Program-made: the position numbers and the translations under genes
The notes under the pieces: model-generated
Database searches by the model: none
The model's input: the letters and a program-made list of their open reading frames with translations, nothing else
Told to the model about the DNA's origin: nothing
Shown here: piece by piece, positions 12,436 to 13,265 of the stretch
Layout: each line of letters opens with the position of its first letter
Numbering within the stretch: the first letter of the stretch is position 1
Source: Aquirufa sp.
Lineage (GTDB): Bacteria; Bacteroidota; Bacteroidia; Cytophagales; Spirosomataceae
NCBI GenBank assembly: GCA_030833145.1
Contig: JAURHT010000049.1
Location: 1 to 13,265 of the forward strand
Length of the DNA stretch: 13,265 nt
Direction: 5' to 3'

Positions 12436-13265
12436 TTACTGCAAGGACTGAATCCAAGAGCGGACTAATTCAACTCCCTCGTGGTGAGTGAGTTGTCTGC
12501 CTAATTCAGGCATCATCACGCCGGGGTCACGGGAAGCCATTCGGTAGTGTAAAATACTCTGTTCCGGCTTGCCAGGAACAATGTCATAACTCAGATTTCC
12601 AGATCCACGGCCTGCGGCGACAGGGGATTTTAGGAAACCATAGGCCGTACGATCTTTGGAATCCCAAGTTAAATAGAGGCCGGAAGATCGGGCTGGACCG
12701 GTGGGATTATGGCAGTGGGCACAATTAATATCGAGGTAGGCTTTCACGCGATCATCGAGGGAAGCTGCCGTGTTAGAATAATTGACGAGGGCGGGAATGT
12801 GGTCTTTTGGCAAGCCCTTTAAGATGCCCGCAGTCTCCCAATGTTGTAATTGCTGGCCATCATTCAACTGGCGAACGGATGGACCGATGGGCGTCATTTG
12901 ACCAGAGCGTTCGTGGCAACCTTTGCATTGGTTCATGTTAGGGACTTGGTATTCGAAGGATTGCTTTTTACCAGAGGCGTCTGTCCACGCCACCACGTCG
13001 CTTCCGCCAGCTACTTCCAGCGTGGCATCCGTTTGTTCTTTGTTCCAAATATAGGGTAATGCCACCCAGCCTTTCGCTTCGTGCAATAAAACGCGTGTTT
13101 CCATCAGGCGGCGGCCTTTCTTAGGGTTGCGTTCGTCGATGGGATAGTAGAAGGTTTTGACGATGGCCGTTCCTACAGGGAATTGCAAAACAGAATCTGG
13201 ATTATAAGCGACCGATTGACCTGAGGGCAGTTTTACAAAACGTAGTTTTGAGGCATAGTCCGAGA
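12436..13265 (-). CDS. SO2930-family di-heme c-type cytochrome, N-terminus outside the window
   Basis: The frame is open to the right edge, giving 276 complete codons from 13263 to the stop at 12436; the signal peptide and start lie beyond. Two heme c attachment sites are visible: CKGCH in PNMNQCKGCHERSGQMTPIG (coded at 12927-12913) and CAHCH in YLDINCAHCHNPTGPA (12723-12709). A late RDPGVMMPELG segment can supply an axial Met. The beginning, SDYASKLRFVKLP...FPVGTAIVKTFYYP, and the end, AAGRGSGNL..DIVPGKPEQSIL.YRM, match what I remember of the SO2930/HNE_0200 family of exported di-heme cytochromes. The family's precise electron partner is not established to my knowledge. The stop lies 109 bases before the start of the next leftward gene, with no convincing terminator, so limited read-through is possible. 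Confidence 0.93.
   Translation of the reverse strand, partial: SDYASKLRFVKLPSGQSVAYNPDSVLQFPVGTAIVKTFYYPIDERNPKKGRRLMETRVLLHEAKGWVALPYIWNKEQTDATLEVAGGSDVVAWTDASGKKQSFEYQVPNMNQCKGCHERSGQMTPIGPSVRQLNDGQQLQHWETAGILKGLPKDHIPALVNYSNTAASLDDRVKAYLDINCAHCHNPTGPARSSGLYLTWDSKDRTAYGFLKSPVAAGRGSGNLSYDIVPGKPEQSILHYRMASRDPGVMMPELGRQLTHHEGVELVRSWIQSLQ

Overview
The window reads as chromosomal DNA of a Bacteroidota bacterium. The evidence is the tail of a SusC-type TonB-dependent transporter followed by its SusD lipoprotein, lipoproteins whose acylated Cys is followed by Lys and acidic residues, an M56 sensor with a TonB-plug-like tail, the absence of clear Shine-Dalgarno sequences, and several -7 elements fitting the phylum consensus TAnnTTTG. 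The gene mix suggests an aerobic free-living Cytophagales-like or Flavobacteriia-like organism, but lineage below phylum is inference.

Layout. 1-1755 (+): the end of susC and a complete susD, closed by a strong intrinsic terminator. 1810-2280 (+): a small four-helix membrane protein whose 3' end overlaps, tail to tail, a leftward run: a regulatory-domain (carboxypeptidase-like) surface protein (5881-4811), a di-heme cytochrome c peroxidase lipoprotein (4716-3550) and a secreted M28 peptidase (3514-2249). 5918-6535 (+): a stand-alone M23-fold protein without signal peptide. 6545-7909 (-): a markedly AT-rich three-gene cassette (Cys-rich lipoprotein, two-helix membrane protein, LuxR-type HTH protein) with an 11-G tract just upstream of the HTH gene; nothing in it is assignable to a known pathway. 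7910-8204: a regulatory stretch with a candidate promoter, a palindrome, tandem 11-bp repeats, nested inverted repeats and a strong hairpin. 8205-9954 (-): a blaI-blaR1-like pair, with two identical-geometry dyads upstream that look like BlaI operators. 10102-10941 (+): a two-domain VOC/PhnB-like protein, ended by a bidirectional terminator shared with a leftward pair: a secreted protein with an internal duplication (12326-11553) and an NTF2-like lipoprotein (11543-11001). 12436-13265 (-): most of an SO2930-family di-heme cytochrome c, running off the right edge.

How the genes work together. SusC/SusD form an outer-membrane nutrient uptake pair; its codons look strongly biased, as in highly expressed genes. 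BlaI/BlaR1 form a proteolysis-driven derepression switch, with no beta-lactamase gene in the window, so its target is unknown; the VOC gene diverges from the same control region. Two unrelated di-heme cytochromes point to periplasmic electron transfer or peroxide handling. I did not find a CRISPR array, tRNA, rRNA, transposase, integrase or phage gene. The candidates for something undescribed are the AT-rich cassette with its homopolymer tract and the structured region beside it. Both are hypotheses; no complete new system is demonstrated.
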